A stretch of DNA of 64,000 bases, from the NCBI GenBank assembly GCA_964028335.1, contig OZ034806.1:69998607-70062606 (forward strand), in the 5' to 3' direction. The stretch is from Altica lythri. Taxonomy: Eukaryota > Arthropoda > Insecta > Coleoptera > Chrysomelidae. The number at the start of each line of letters is the position of its first letter. The first letter of the stretch is position 1. Both the position numbers and the translations under genes were made by a program. The notes under the pieces are model-generated. The model was given only the letters and a program-made list of their open reading frames with translations. It did not search any database and had not been told where the DNA came from. Below are positions 55,701-64,000 of the stretch, in pieces.

Positions 55701-58002
55701 CATTTGACGGGGTGTGATTAGATAATATAATTAAGATTCTGGATCAAAACAACATCGATAACAGGTACCAAAACTCAATAGCAAAAGTAGAACCAGAATA
55801 AAAACGAAAAAAGGACGGTCTGAGAATGTACGAATCAATACAGGCATACGACAAGGAGAGAACCTTAGTCCTTCAACATCGTTATAGACCAAATCATTGA
55901 AAATATTAAAAAAGTGAACGCTGGATACAGAATAGGTAATTAAGCCATTAAAGTACTATGTTTTGCAGATGACGCCATACTTATAGCAGAGAATGAAGAC
56001 GACCTACAACGTATGCTATACAAGATGAAAGTGACAGCACATAAACGTAACATATACATCGCAACAGAAAAAACAAAATCAAAGGTTATCTCCAACGAAC
56101 CCATAAGATGCAAACTGGCAGTCGACAACAAAATAATTCAGCAAAAAGCCTAAAAGCAATAAGTTGCAGCGGATAGCCGGTGGCGAAACAAAATGATGAC
56201 TGCAAAGAGCAAGATGAGAATATACAGAACATGCGTGTAAGATTTATGCTAACGTAAGCCACAGAAACCAGAGCTGAAACATCAAAAACGAAAAGAATAA
56301 TGAGGGCCACCGAAATGGAAATTATTAATTAAGAACCATCAACGATGTAACCCTCAGGGATCGAATAAAGAGCCTGACATTATGGAGGAACTGGGAATAC
56401 AGGATGTGGTAAGATGGGTTAGAACATGCAAGCGGTGTTGGAGAGACCATGTAGAAAGGATACCAGAAGAAAGATAGACAAAGTGGGTAAAGTCACAAAA
56501 ACCAAATATGCGAAGACCGGTAGAAGACCATCCAAAAGACGGTACGAAAGTTGGAGCTCAATATCACTGGAAGAGCTCCAAAGGGGGCTAAACATATCGG
56601 ATGAAAACAGGACTAGGTCCTATTATAAGAAGAAGAAAAAGAAGAACAGCCTTTAGCAAATCTGTTAACTGTTATAAATAGAAAAGGCAAGAGCCATTTT
56701 AACATAAAAGTCTTTTATCTTTCACAGAAGAATATTTTGACGAAATTTGAGACAAACTCTGCATATTTTAAAATATTTTCCCTAATTATAAAAGAACTTA
56801 TAAAAGTATAATAAAAATGAGAGTAGGTAATTAATAGTATATTACGTAACAAGAGTGGTAAGTAGGATATTACGTACAAGTGGAAAAGTTACGCACGAAG
56901 CCGCGTAGCGGCGAGTGCGTAATTACACGAGTACGTAATACCTCTTACCACTCGAGTTACGTACTATGCTTTATCTACGAGTCAATATTTTAATTCTAAA
57001 TATTTGACATCTCTAAAAAAATATATGACGAAATTTTACGTTTAAAATAACATCTATCAAAGTAGTGACATTAAGTAACATACTAGATTAAATAATCATT
57101 TAAAATGTAATATATGTTGCCTAAATCTGTTTTATTTTTTAATAAAAACTATTATATATTTTTAATTTATAATATTGTATGGGTTAGATATTTGCTGAAA
57201 AACCATTTTTTAATGTAACAATTATTTAAAACAGCAAAATATATTGTTTTACATGCATAAATACGCGTTCCAACATGACGTTTCATAACGCACAACTGTG
57301 CGTTATAGCTTACTTACCCTGCATGGTGACAATGAGTATAAATGACATTTACTATCAAAGGAGTAGATAAACTATTTTTATAAATTTTAATTGTTGTAAA
57401 CTGTGTATTAAAATATTATATTTTTATCTTTTCAATAAATTGTAGCATTAATTACTTACAGTTAATGATGTAACCTTTTTATTTTCACATTTTCCTCCAT
57501 CATTGCTATTATCACTTTTATCAATAAGTATTTTTTCGTAGTTATTGCTATTACTACTACTACTACTACTACTAATATTATTATTACTTTTTACAGAACT
57601 ACCCGATATACTTTCACTGCCACTCAACCCTTCTTTAAATCTATGTCCATTAACATTACTGGGAGTAGCACTAGGTTCACTTTTTCCATTTAAATTTTCA
57701 AATCTAGCCAATATTGCTTTAACAGATATTTTGGTTTCTGTTTCTTCAGGTATTGTTTCCAATTTTTCTTCTATTTTTTCAGTTGTATTCGAGAAACTGC
57801 TATAAATTTTCTCATGTTTTGATAGAGATTTATTGTATACTTCACATTTAATAGAAAGAGATTTCGTATCAGCTCCGGAATCTGAATCATGCGATTCATC
57901 GCTTATACTTTCTGAAGGATTTGAAGAATTAGCAAGGCTGTCTAAGGAACGAGCCGGATAGTTTTCGGAAATATTTTTTTGTTGCCACTTTGTTTTGTGC
58001 AT
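44822..58002 (-). CDS. Myo15: myosin XV, C-terminal tail (MyTH4-FERM)
   Basis: Five certain exons (49639-49913, 47009-47255, 45889-46265, 45621-45824, 44822-45509) and one probable upstream exon (57460-58002) join in frame to 778 codons including stop. Order: Ser-rich linker, GRYSLLQFAMQNFRQ, MyTH4 domain, then FERM. The last part aligns by eye with the C-terminus of human MYO15A (LFGSSFF, then HILALNKNGVHFL, ISTRKV and LVRQYINLEQ). Myosin XV moves on actin and carries whirlin to stereocilia tips in mammals; the tail binds cargo. The human C-terminal PDZ ligand is absent here (ends STRLRN). The motor, IQ motifs and first MyTH4 are not in the window: they lie beyond 64 kb, or this transcript lacks them. 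The symbol follows the vertebrate family name. Confidence 0.88.
45621..45824 (-). CDS. Myo15: Myo15 exon (FERM F1)
   Basis: 204 nt. Acceptor GTTATAG, donor TGCAG|GTAAAA. Codes CSTVVADVISELCSLIGI and AGDEYILDVTTELHKAAQ. Confidence 0.92.
45889..46265 (-). CDS. Myo15: Myo15 exon (MyTH4, second half)
   Basis: 377 nt. Acceptor AATTTCAG, donor ACCAG|GTAAAA. Codes HCHKFIQLRDEVYCQLMKQT, SCQRAWRLLSIVAAYF and GGRKNVPSVEEVTAV. Confidence 0.94.
46309..46520 (-). mobile_element. mariner/IS630-like remnant in Myo15 intron
   Basis: Minus strand reads YATPVNNLEKLQKRVEQGC and RILANFGTSLN, a transposase C-terminal block, with 'gggagtttaaaaagtgtca' at the left that looks like a terminal repeat. A (ATT)10 microsatellite follows at 46729-46758. 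Confidence 0.5.
47009..47255 (-). CDS. Myo15: Myo15 exon (MyTH4, first half)
   Basis: 247 nt. Acceptor GCTTACAG, donor TTAATG|GTAAGA. Codes WTWKQHTDLIKWQGVPIDGP and CFECILRYSGDMPLTPEMSE. Confidence 0.93.
47256..48399. other. Myo15 intron, AT-rich
   Basis: No exon or repeat recognised; the short plus-strand open frame at 47328-47543 has no family signal. Confidence 0.45.
48419..48457 (-). ncRNA. hammerhead ribozyme motif, complete
   Basis: On the minus strand: GTA, CTGATGAG, stem II GGTCT/AGACC with loop AAT, CGAAAC, ACAGT, GTC, then TAC pairing back to GTA as stem I. Predicted cleavage falls between 48422 and 48421. Stem I is short (3 bp in the conserved part) and stem III is minimal. Confidence 0.72.
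49306..49344 (+). ncRNA. hammerhead ribozyme motif, one change in stem III
   Basis: GTA, CTGATGAG, stem II GGTCT/AGACC with loop AAT, CGAAA, then AACAGTGTC and TAC. Compared with the minus-strand partner one C in stem III is A, which weakens that stem. Predicted cut after C49341. Confidence 0.68.
49639..49913 (-). CDS. Myo15: Myo15 exon (linker)
   Basis: 275 nt. Acceptor TTATTACAG, donor ACTGA|GTAAGT. Codes IQSKTHWDATSPQRARSPP, an Asn/Pro-rich linker, then NGRYSLLQFAMQNFRQSTE. It joins in frame to the exon at 47255. Confidence 0.88.
50405..50758 (-). other. unassigned 117-codon open frame
   Basis: The minus-strand open frame reads VQKETRILNFAEQVHFIFEK and ends in a Ser/Pro/Thr-rich tail. 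A 40-bp piece ('attctcgtttctttctgaac') recurs at 53091-53110, which points to a repeat rather than a host exon. No family recognised. Confidence 0.25.
50782..51427 (-). repeat. hairpin-palindrome element (variant 3, copy B)
   Basis: Reverse-orientation partner of 37898-38461, including the GA-rich tract, 'aggtacctacgtcaaatta' and both termini. Slightly longer on the inner side. The two copies form an inverted repeat around 12.3 kb that contains five Myo15 exons. Confidence 0.82.
51451..52567 (-). mobile_element. DNA transposon with TA target site and THAP-domain exon
   Basis: The ends GGGTACCGGACA (51451-51462) and TGTCCGGTTCCC (52556-52567) are inverted repeats with one mismatch, flanked by TA on each side. 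Inside, the minus strand codes a THAP zinc-finger start near 52300: MDRKKYRWCVVPRCGNTSV, then IFIDVP. After a one-base shift it continues KKWLDLARRKCDG and SAVYFCEDHF, then a splice donor GTAAGT. The DDE part is missing, so it is a deleted, non-autonomous copy. THAP domains occur in P-element transposases, but P elements make 8-bp duplications, so the superfamily is open. Confidence 0.65.
52568..53635. other. Myo15 intron (if exon 57460 is right), AT-rich
   Basis: No exon or element recognised. Confidence 0.4.
53640..54600 (+). pseudogene. LINE RT and thumb relic
   Basis: Broken frames read SQFVYQPGKSTIEILKSLLT, GLSANPNKTILISFTNRRK, ENIISKAT-like and LLITYAALFWWNKTVIKGSI, then ELQKVQRLACIVITSAI. 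This order (fingers, after the catalytic box, thumb) fits a LOA/Jockey-type element. The catalytic box itself is lost. Confidence 0.7.
54837..55470 (-). mobile_element. PIF/Harbinger-like element (634 bp) with TTA target site
   Basis: The ends AGGATCCCCCAGACCGACGC and its complement form a 27-bp perfect inverted repeat. TTA flanks both ends (54834-54836 and 55471-55473), the target duplication of PIF/Harbinger. Subterminal GCGAAAC repeats are frequent. Read on the minus strand it contains pieces of a DNA-binding protein gene (next entry), so it is an internally deleted autonomous element, not a simple MITE. Confidence 0.82.
54962..55220 (-). pseudogene. truncated MADF/Myb-like gene of the Harbinger element
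   Basis: ATG at 55218-55220 begins MAVIEKLIECVKNI, like the first helix of a MADF domain. After a one-base shift near 55177 a coherent frame of about 70 codons runs HELNETYNTPKSSNEI, then KRSKKVIDVENHSPTAAVI to TAG at 54962-54964. The middle of the DNA-binding domain is deleted. Harbinger elements carry such a second protein besides the transposase. The MADF call is from the start motif only. Confidence 0.5.
56837..56970. repeat. palindromic repeat with CCGCGTAGCGGCGAGTGCG centre
   Basis: Arms 'attacgtaacaagagtggtaa' (minus a base or two) and 'ttaccactcgagttacgta' pair, with inner arms 'gttacgcac' and 'gtgcgtaat'. Same plan as 14515-14645 and 42545-42675. Confidence 0.7.
57460..58002 (-). 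CDS. Myo15: probable upstream exon of Myo15 (Ser-rich linker)
   Basis: A 181-codon open frame ends at a good donor (TTAACT|GTAAGT) in phase 0, the phase required by the exon at 49913. It codes Ser/Glu/Lys-rich disordered sequence including KISVKAILARFENLNG and a Ser run from a (TAC)n tract. ATG at 58000-58002 has an in-frame TAA two codons upstream, so either this is a true start or an acceptor lies inside the frame. No other exon is seen between 50 and 64 kb. Confidence 0.55.
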
Positions 58003-58687
58003 TTTTTATTTAGTTGATTTTACATTTTAAATCTTCTCTAAATAGTATCTACGTAAATCATTATTCAGTTTAATCCATTTTATAATTATAGCTGTTTCGA
58101 TGAACATTTTTATCAAATCACTTGTACCACATTTTTCTCAACACTAAAACTAAATTGGAAATCTTAAACGCGATTATAGATAATTGTTTATTATCAATAG
58201 ACGTACATGATGAACGTTTCGCGGTGAAACTCGCGAAAGAAATGAGCATTGAACATAAAATTTACCGAATCCGGCGGTCAGTCAAGTGGATAGGCTCTAA
58301 TAACTGTAAACGTGCATGTGCGTATATGTGGGACATTTACCGAAGATTAATAAAGATGTTCACGTTAACAGTGATCAATATACATACTTTTAGCTTGACT
58401 AAGGTTAGGGAAAGCAAACATACTTACAAAGAATTTAACAAAAATTGCATACAAAAGAAATAGATATAAGTAGGTAAACGATGCGTTTTTGTCATTTGCG
58501 GAATTATTGCATTTTAATGATTCTTAAAGAAAAGAGGTAATTAGAATTGTAAATTTGCATATGTGGTATGACATTCTGATTCCATAAATATTTCTATATT
58601 GCTTTTGTTTGATATAATCACATTACTGTTTTTAACTCCGCCTGCATTATCCACCAGGTGGATTGGTTGGTGATGTTACCGGTCCAA
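58003..58687. other. region upstream of the 57.5-58.0 kb exon
   Basis: No element or gene recognised; a 113-codon plus-strand open frame (58122-58463) has no family signal. Confidence 0.35.
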
Positions 58688-59395
58688 AGCCCGGATAAAA
58701 AAGGAGGGTTATAGAGTTTAATAAAAAAATAAAAAAGCTCAAAGAACCGGTAAAGAGCCTCGGACTAGAACGGAAAATATGGTAACGAAAAAGGTGAGAA
58801 AACGGACGATGAACTGGAAAACGAAAAATATAATAAGAGTGGCTACGTGGAACATAAAAAGCCTAAATCATATGAAGAATATAAAAGAATAAGAACTGAA
58901 AGTAATCAACTGGTAAGAAAAATAAAAACAGATTACTGGGAAAGATTCCCAAAAGGACTAGAGATGGATTTCTACGGACAACAGGAACAAGTGGTGCTTC
59001 ATAAGACAACAAATGAGCGAAATTGAAAGAATTGGGTGGCCTTCCTGACAGAAATGTTTAAAAAAGAAACCGAAAAATCTTTACCAGAAACGCCAACGAA
59101 ACGACCGAAAGCTCCCAAAAAGATGTGAAACAAGGAATAGATAAATTAAAAAATAGAAAGTCACCAGGAGAAGATTAGAAACCAAATGCACTCTTAAAAT
59201 GGAGGTGTGGACCAAAAGAATAAAAATTGAATGGAACCAACACATAGAAAGAATGACAGAAAATAGAACAGTATAAATAGCAGGACACAAATCGCCAAAT
59301 GGAAGAAGATCAATGGGGCGACCGAGGAAAAGATGGTGAGACAACATCAATTGAGGCTAAAAATCGAACTAAAAAAGGCATGGGCCTATTAATAA
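58688..59395 (+). pseudogene. RTE-like LINE relic with a large internal deletion
   Basis: The start and end match the outer parts of the relic at 32990-34370 in the opposite orientation: 'aagagcctcggactagaacgg' minus its last base near 58755, 'agatggatttctacggaca' near 58962, and 'acaacatcaattgaggc' near 59341. No usable frame remains. Confidence 0.68.
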
Positions 59396-60160
59396 AGTTC
59401 GTACTTTAGAAAATACCTACACAGAAATATTAGGCTTTCATATATTTAACATTCCCATTTGATAACACAGTTAGATTATTATATCACAATATCTACAACA
59501 AACACTAAATTTTGATATAAGCTCTATTACGTAATAAGGTAATAAATAATTAAATATTATGAAACAACAAATTTACTCCTCCATTTATCTTTGTTATTTA
59601 TCAATTTTTTTAACACTTGGTATGTGATTTCTCTTGAGATATTGAGTGTTTTCACTTTTGTAGAAACGGGCTTTATTTCCTTATTCGAGCAATCCGTTTT
59701 ACAATTTTTATCGTCGTTTTTTTCAACGATGACAAGCGTAAAACATTATTATACTTGAAAGTATTGAGAGAAAATTCTTATTGATTGTTAATATTTCTAG
59801 TTTTATACGATCGGAATATTAACAAATAAAACTTGTTTCATTCACAAGTTACTATAATAAAAAACCTTAGGTTCAAGTTTGTCTACTTTGATACTTCATT
59901 GTTAAGTAGGTAACGTAGATGTTTGATGTTTAATTTTAAAAAATAGTAATATAATGTCACACTTAAAATATTTAAATATTTTAAGATCCACTGTATACAC
60001 TGTGTTGTTAATAAATATTTAACAACAAATGTATAACAAAAAATTTAGCGAATTAATACGGGAACGCGGTGATGATTGAGGTCGCTCGAGAAGAAGGCGT
60101 TCAGAGACGTACGCACGGGTAGGGAAAGTTTTATTTTCTAAACGCGGTTCCTTTTTTGGT
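59396..60160. other. AT-rich intergenic, nothing recognised
   Basis: No gene seen; an LTR of the following gypsy relic could not be identified. Confidence 0.4.
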
Positions 60161-60321
60161 GATGTGCCCTGGTACTCTGTTAAGGTTAAGATGAATTTGA
60201 TTTATTTAGGGGCCTGTTTCAGACTTATAGATGGTTACACCGTGAGTAGTAAAGGATTAGCTGTTGACGATAAGAAAATAGAGGCAATACGCAATTTTTC
60301 AAACCCTCATTTTATAAAAGA

Positions 60322-61140
60322 CTAGCAGCCCGCCCCGGCTTTGCACGGGGATTAAAGAAAAATAACAAAAATTTATTGGGTCAACGCTTCCCTGTAAACA
60401 ATATTAAATGTTTTATTTTCTGGCAGCAAAATAAATTGATTGTTAGGTGCTCCGACCCGCCTTAGGGGGTTGGCCATGAGGAAAAACGATCCATACTAAT
60501 TGGAAGGTTTGACCTTGAGACTTATTATTAGTAAAAGCGAAAGATGTTTTGATAGGAAATTGAAGAGGTTTAAATGGATTTGGTAGATCAGTTGGGATCA
60601 TCGGTATCCTCAGTGTATGAGCTGGTTGACCAGTTGGTGGTTCGGTTATAATCGTTGCTACAACTTAATTGTCCTTTAATTCCTTTATAAGTAGCCTTGT
60701 CCCATTGCACATGCTAAATTTGTGATATCTGTCGTGATTATGAAATAAGTTATTTTGATAAGGATTAATACCAAGATAAAAACTTTTAAAAAATTAAAAA
60801 ATAGTTATTGTGACGTAACTATAACAGGTAGACATATGCTGTCGCGGCATTTTTTGTAGATATTTATATATTCTTCAAAATCGTAGTACATTATTTTATT
60901 CTATAATCAACAGTATGCTCAGCGCACGCGATGTAAGGATTTTAAGGTCATTTTTGGTTACATTAATGGCATTTTAGTAAGGATCCCTATTTTTTTTTTA
61001 AATGAAACATAGCCTATGTCACTCGGGAATAGTGTAGCTTGCCAATGGTGAAAGAATTTTTGAAATCGGTCCAGTAGTTTCAAACAAACAAAGAAACAAA
61101 CAAAAAATCAAACCTTTCCTCTTTATAATATTAGTATAGA
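60322..61140 (-). mobile_element. Helitron with remains of the helicase C-terminus
   Basis: On the minus strand the 5' end TCTATACTAATATTATAAAG follows an A. The 3' end has the hairpin CCCCGTGCAAAGCCGGGG, then CGGGCTGCTAG followed by T. It sits between A and T inside the gypsy pol frame. Near the 3' end (about 60540-60400) the minus strand reads NKSQGQTFQLV, FPHGQ and FILLPENKTFNIVYREAL, the end of the Rep-helicase. The rest of the gene is deleted. Confidence 0.88.
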
Positions 61141-61680
61141 TATACAAGCTTTGTAGGGTTATGTAACTACTATCGGAAATTCATTAAAGATTTCTTTGCA
61201 ATAGAGAAACCAATGCACAGAGCAACTAGTAAATAAAAAGGGTTCATATAGGGGAGAAACAGCAAAAATCTTTCGAAACTATAAAGGAGAAACTAAATAA
61301 AGAGTGCGAATTAAGAGTAGATGCTAGTTAGGTAGGCATCGAGGCTATACTACTGCAGCTGTGAGCAGATCAAGAAATGCACCCTGTGGCATAGCTTAGT
61401 AGAAGCTTGACAAAAGCATAGTCTAACTAAGGGATTACGGAAGTGGAAGGCCTGGCAGTAATATGGACATTGGGATATCTTACGCACATGATCTATGGGA
61501 AAAGGGTAACTGTCAGAACAGATCACCATGCTTTATGTTGGTTACGCTCGATAAAGGATCCAGTAGGAAGACTGTGTCTAAAACTTTTAGAGTATGACTA
61601 TGTAATAAAACACAAAAGTGGCAAACTTACCACAGATGTAGATTGTCTATCCAGAGACCCAGTGACGCAACCACAATAAG

Positions 61681-63364
61681 AGATTTGGAAAACGCGAAAG
61701 AAATACCAACCCTCTTATTGCTGATTGAAGAATTGAGCAAAGAACGGGAAAAAGATATGAGGTTAACAGAGATCAAACAGGCAGTGCTGAATTTACAGTC
61801 TGTTCCAATTTATTGGTGTGGCAAGAAGAGCCAAAAACTTTAGAATTCACGAAGATGTCCTGTAAACACAAATCCCTATAATTCCGAAACCTCTGGTCGA
61901 AAAGATACTGTTTAATCACCATAGCAACCCCATCTATGAGCACTTAGGTATTGCTAAAACTCTAAGATTTGGAAAACGCGAAAGAAATACCAACCCTCTT
62001 ATTGCTGATTGAAGAATTGAGCAAAGAACGGGAAAAAGATATGAGGTTAACAGAGATCAAACAGCCAGTGCTGAATTTACAGTCTGTTCCAATTTATTGG
62101 TGTGGCAAGAAGAGCCAAAAACTTCAGATTTCACGAATCCCTATAATTCCGAAACCTCTGGTCGGAAAGATACTGTTTAATCACCATAGCAACCCCATCT
62201 ATGAGCACTTAGGTATTGCTAAAACTCTAAGATTTGGAAAACGCGAAAGAAATACCAACCCTCTTATTGCTGATTGAAGAATTGAACAAAGAACGGAAAA
62301 AAGATATGAGGTTAACAGAGATCAAACAGGCAGTGCTGAATTTACAGTCTGTTCCAATTTATTGGTGTGGCAAGAAGAGCCAAAAACTTTAGAATTCACG
62401 AAGATGTCCTGTAAACACAAATCCCTATAATTCCGAAACCTCTGGTCGGAAAGATACTGTTTAATCACCATAGCAACCCCATCTATGAGCACTTAGGTAT
62501 TGCTAAAACTCTAAGATTTGGAAAACGCGAAAGAAATACCAACCCTCTTATTGCTGATTGAAGAATTGAGCAAAGAACGGGAAAAAGATATGAGGTTAAC
62601 AGAGATCAAACAGCCAGTGCTGAATTTACAGTCTGTTCCAATTTATTGGTGTGGCAAGAAGAGCCAAAAACTTCAAATTTCACGAAGATGTCCTGTAAAC
62701 ACAAATCCCTATAATTCCGAAACCTCTGGTCGGAAAGATACTGTTTAATCACCATAGCAACCCCATCTATGAGCACTTAGGTATTGCTAAAACTCTAAGA
62801 TTTGGAAAACGCGAAAGAAATACCAACCCTCTTATTGCTGATTGAAGAATTGAGCAAAGAACGGGAAAAAGATATGAGGTTAACAGAGATCAAACAGGCA
62901 GTGCTGAATTTACAGTCTGTTCCAATTATTGGTGTGGCAAGAAGAGCCAAAAACTTTAGAATTCACGAAGATGTCCTGTAAACACAAATCCCTATGATTC
63001 CGAAACCTCTGGTCGGAAAGATACTGTTTAATCACCATAGCAACCCCATCTATGAGCACTTAGGTATTGCTAAAACTCTAAGATTTGGAAAACGCGAAAG
63101 AAATACCAACCCTCTTATTGCTGATTGAAGAATTGAGCAAAGAACGGGAAAAAGATATGAGGTTAACAGAGATCAAACAGCCAGTGCTGAATTTACAGTC
63201 TGTTCCAATTTATTGGTGTGGCAAGAAGAGCCAAAAACTTCAGATTTCACGAAGATGTCCTGTAAACACAAATCCCTATAATTCCGAAACCTCTGGTCGG
63301 AAAGATACTGTTTAATCACCATAGCAACCCCATCTATGAGCACTTAGGTATTGCTAAAACTCTA
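61681..63364 (+). repeat. six-copy 284-bp tandem array inside gypsy pol
   Basis: Units start at 61681, 61965, 62230, 62514, 62798 and 63081. Lengths are 284, 265, 284, 284, 283 and about 284 bp; copy 2 lacks 19 bp and copy 5 lacks one. Copies 1, 3 and 5 share 'caggcagtg' and 'tttagaattcac'; copies 2, 4 and 6 share 'cagccagtg' and 'atttcac' variants. Each unit codes the linker between RNase H and integrase plus the start of the zinc region. Confidence 0.93.
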
Positions 63365-63530
63365 GATAAGATAGTATATTACTGGCGCACCTTACAAAAA
63401 GATGTAGAAAGGTATGTAAAAGGTTACCCAGACTTCCAAGAATGAAAAGGTCAAGAAAGTCAAAAACCCAGTGGATATCTAGATCCTTTACCAGTGGGGA
63501 TTAGGCCCATTGCGACGCAGTCGTAACGGA

Positions 63531-64000
63531 AAGACAGTGATAGTAGTGGAAATAACATCTTCATTAAAATCTGTTTACTAAAATAAATATTACACAAAAA
63601 CTATTGAATATTTCATCTCTAGAATTGCTGTTCTTGACTGTTTTAAAACACAAACATTTGCATATTAAATATTCCGTAACGAATCAGAGCTGTAATACGA
63701 GTAAAAAAAGTGTTAGAAATGTATAAATTTATACTGACCCTCATAGAAAATTTCTTCGTGACTTACATTTTACAGTATTTTAAAAAATATCAGAAACTGC
63801 GTGAATCTTATCTAAATTCCGTATAAAATACAACTATACTAAACTATCCTTTTTGCAGTTTAAACGACTCAGAGTAGGTAACCGTTTACCATATGGTCTA
63901 GACGTGACGATAACCCCATTTAGTCTCATTATTCTTATTTTAATTTTAATAGCACAAAAACGTAATATGTAATCAAAGAGTTCTTGGTTATCTAATGTGT
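63531..64000. other. AT-rich end of window, nothing recognised
   Basis: No coding or repeat signal that I can support. Confidence 0.4.

Larger units (their letters stand above)
54750..56650 (+). pseudogene. RTE-like LINE RT relic split by a Harbinger element
   Basis: Left part reads AQLTEIIHQPV and TTPEEWRVSIF; after the insertion come LKLFTKIIASRIMKKLP, then scattered RT residues, and near the end GRPSKRRYESWSS. Frames are heavily broken. Confidence 0.7.
60200..63530 (+). pseudogene. Ty3/gypsy pol relic (RT end, RNase H, integrase zinc region)
   Basis: RT end: GYTVSSKGLAVDDKKIEAIR just before a Helitron insertion, then SFVGLCNYYRKFIKDFF after it. RNase H end (61443-61679): VRTDHHALCWLRSIKDP and VIKHKSGKLTTDVDCLSRDP. 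Integrase start near 63320-63440: EHLGIAKTLDKIVYYW and DVERYVKGYPDF; both Cys of the HHCC zinc finger are replaced. Stops and frameshifts are frequent and gag, protease and LTRs were not found. An old, dead copy. Confidence 0.82.

Noticed and set aside
57545..57805. Leu-rich plus-strand open frame
   Set aside because: Antisense of the Ser run in the probable Myo15 exon.
58122..58463. 113-codon plus-strand open frame
   Set aside because: No family signal, no splice context and no neighbouring exons; length is within chance for this much sequence.
61681..63364. Six evenly spaced repeats as a CRISPR-like array
   Set aside because: Units are 284 bp, contiguous without spacers, and code a gypsy segment; the genome is eukaryotic.

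Overview
The window is an AT-rich piece of an animal nuclear genome, almost certainly an insect. It has GT-AG introns, short coding exons in long introns, and a dense nested population of arthropod-type transposable elements (Helitron, mariner, Tc1, pogo, PIF/Harbinger, LOA-like and RTE-like LINEs, Ty3/gypsy). A beetle is my best guess, from the style of the repeats only.

Three host genes can be supported, all on the minus strand. (1) A complete Sans/USH1G gene (Usher-complex scaffold: ankyrin repeats, central region, SAM domain) is coded by seven exons between 999 and 18821. They join in frame to 465 codons plus stop. The first exon codes only seven and two-thirds codons and lies 13 kb upstream of exon 2. 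(2) A compact five-exon gene at 28799-30045 codes a 330-residue four-pass membrane protein with a basic tail; I cannot name it. (3) The 3' part of a myosin XV gene (second MyTH4 plus FERM tail) lies at 44822-49913, with a probable further exon at 57460-58002. No motor exon is visible.

Layout: 1-18.8 kb is Sans, its long introns carrying mariner and Tc1 relics, a LOA-like LINE, a 4.9 kb fold-back structure and Helitrons. From 19-28.7 kb there are a Helitron, two decayed mariners, a second LOA copy, and a 2.5 kb pogo-like transposon inserted in a LINE relic. From 28.8-30.1 kb lies the four-pass gene. From 30.3-44.6 kb there are Tc1, LINE and mariner relics, an exact 132-bp tandem array, fold-back repeats and a hammerhead-ribozyme element. 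From 44.8-58.0 kb lies the myosin XV tail, with a second hammerhead fold-back element, a THAP-bearing transposon and a Harbinger element in its introns. From 58.7-63.5 kb there are a LINE relic and a Ty3/gypsy pol relic, which is broken by a Helitron and by a 284-bp tandem array.

Sans and myosin XV are both stereocilia or actin-protrusion proteins in animals; their being neighbours on one strand is noted but may be chance. The least expected signals are four hammerhead-ribozyme motifs arranged as two head-to-head pairs at the ends of fold-back elements, and a set of repeats with unlike sequence but the same terminal hairpin-plus-palindrome architecture.
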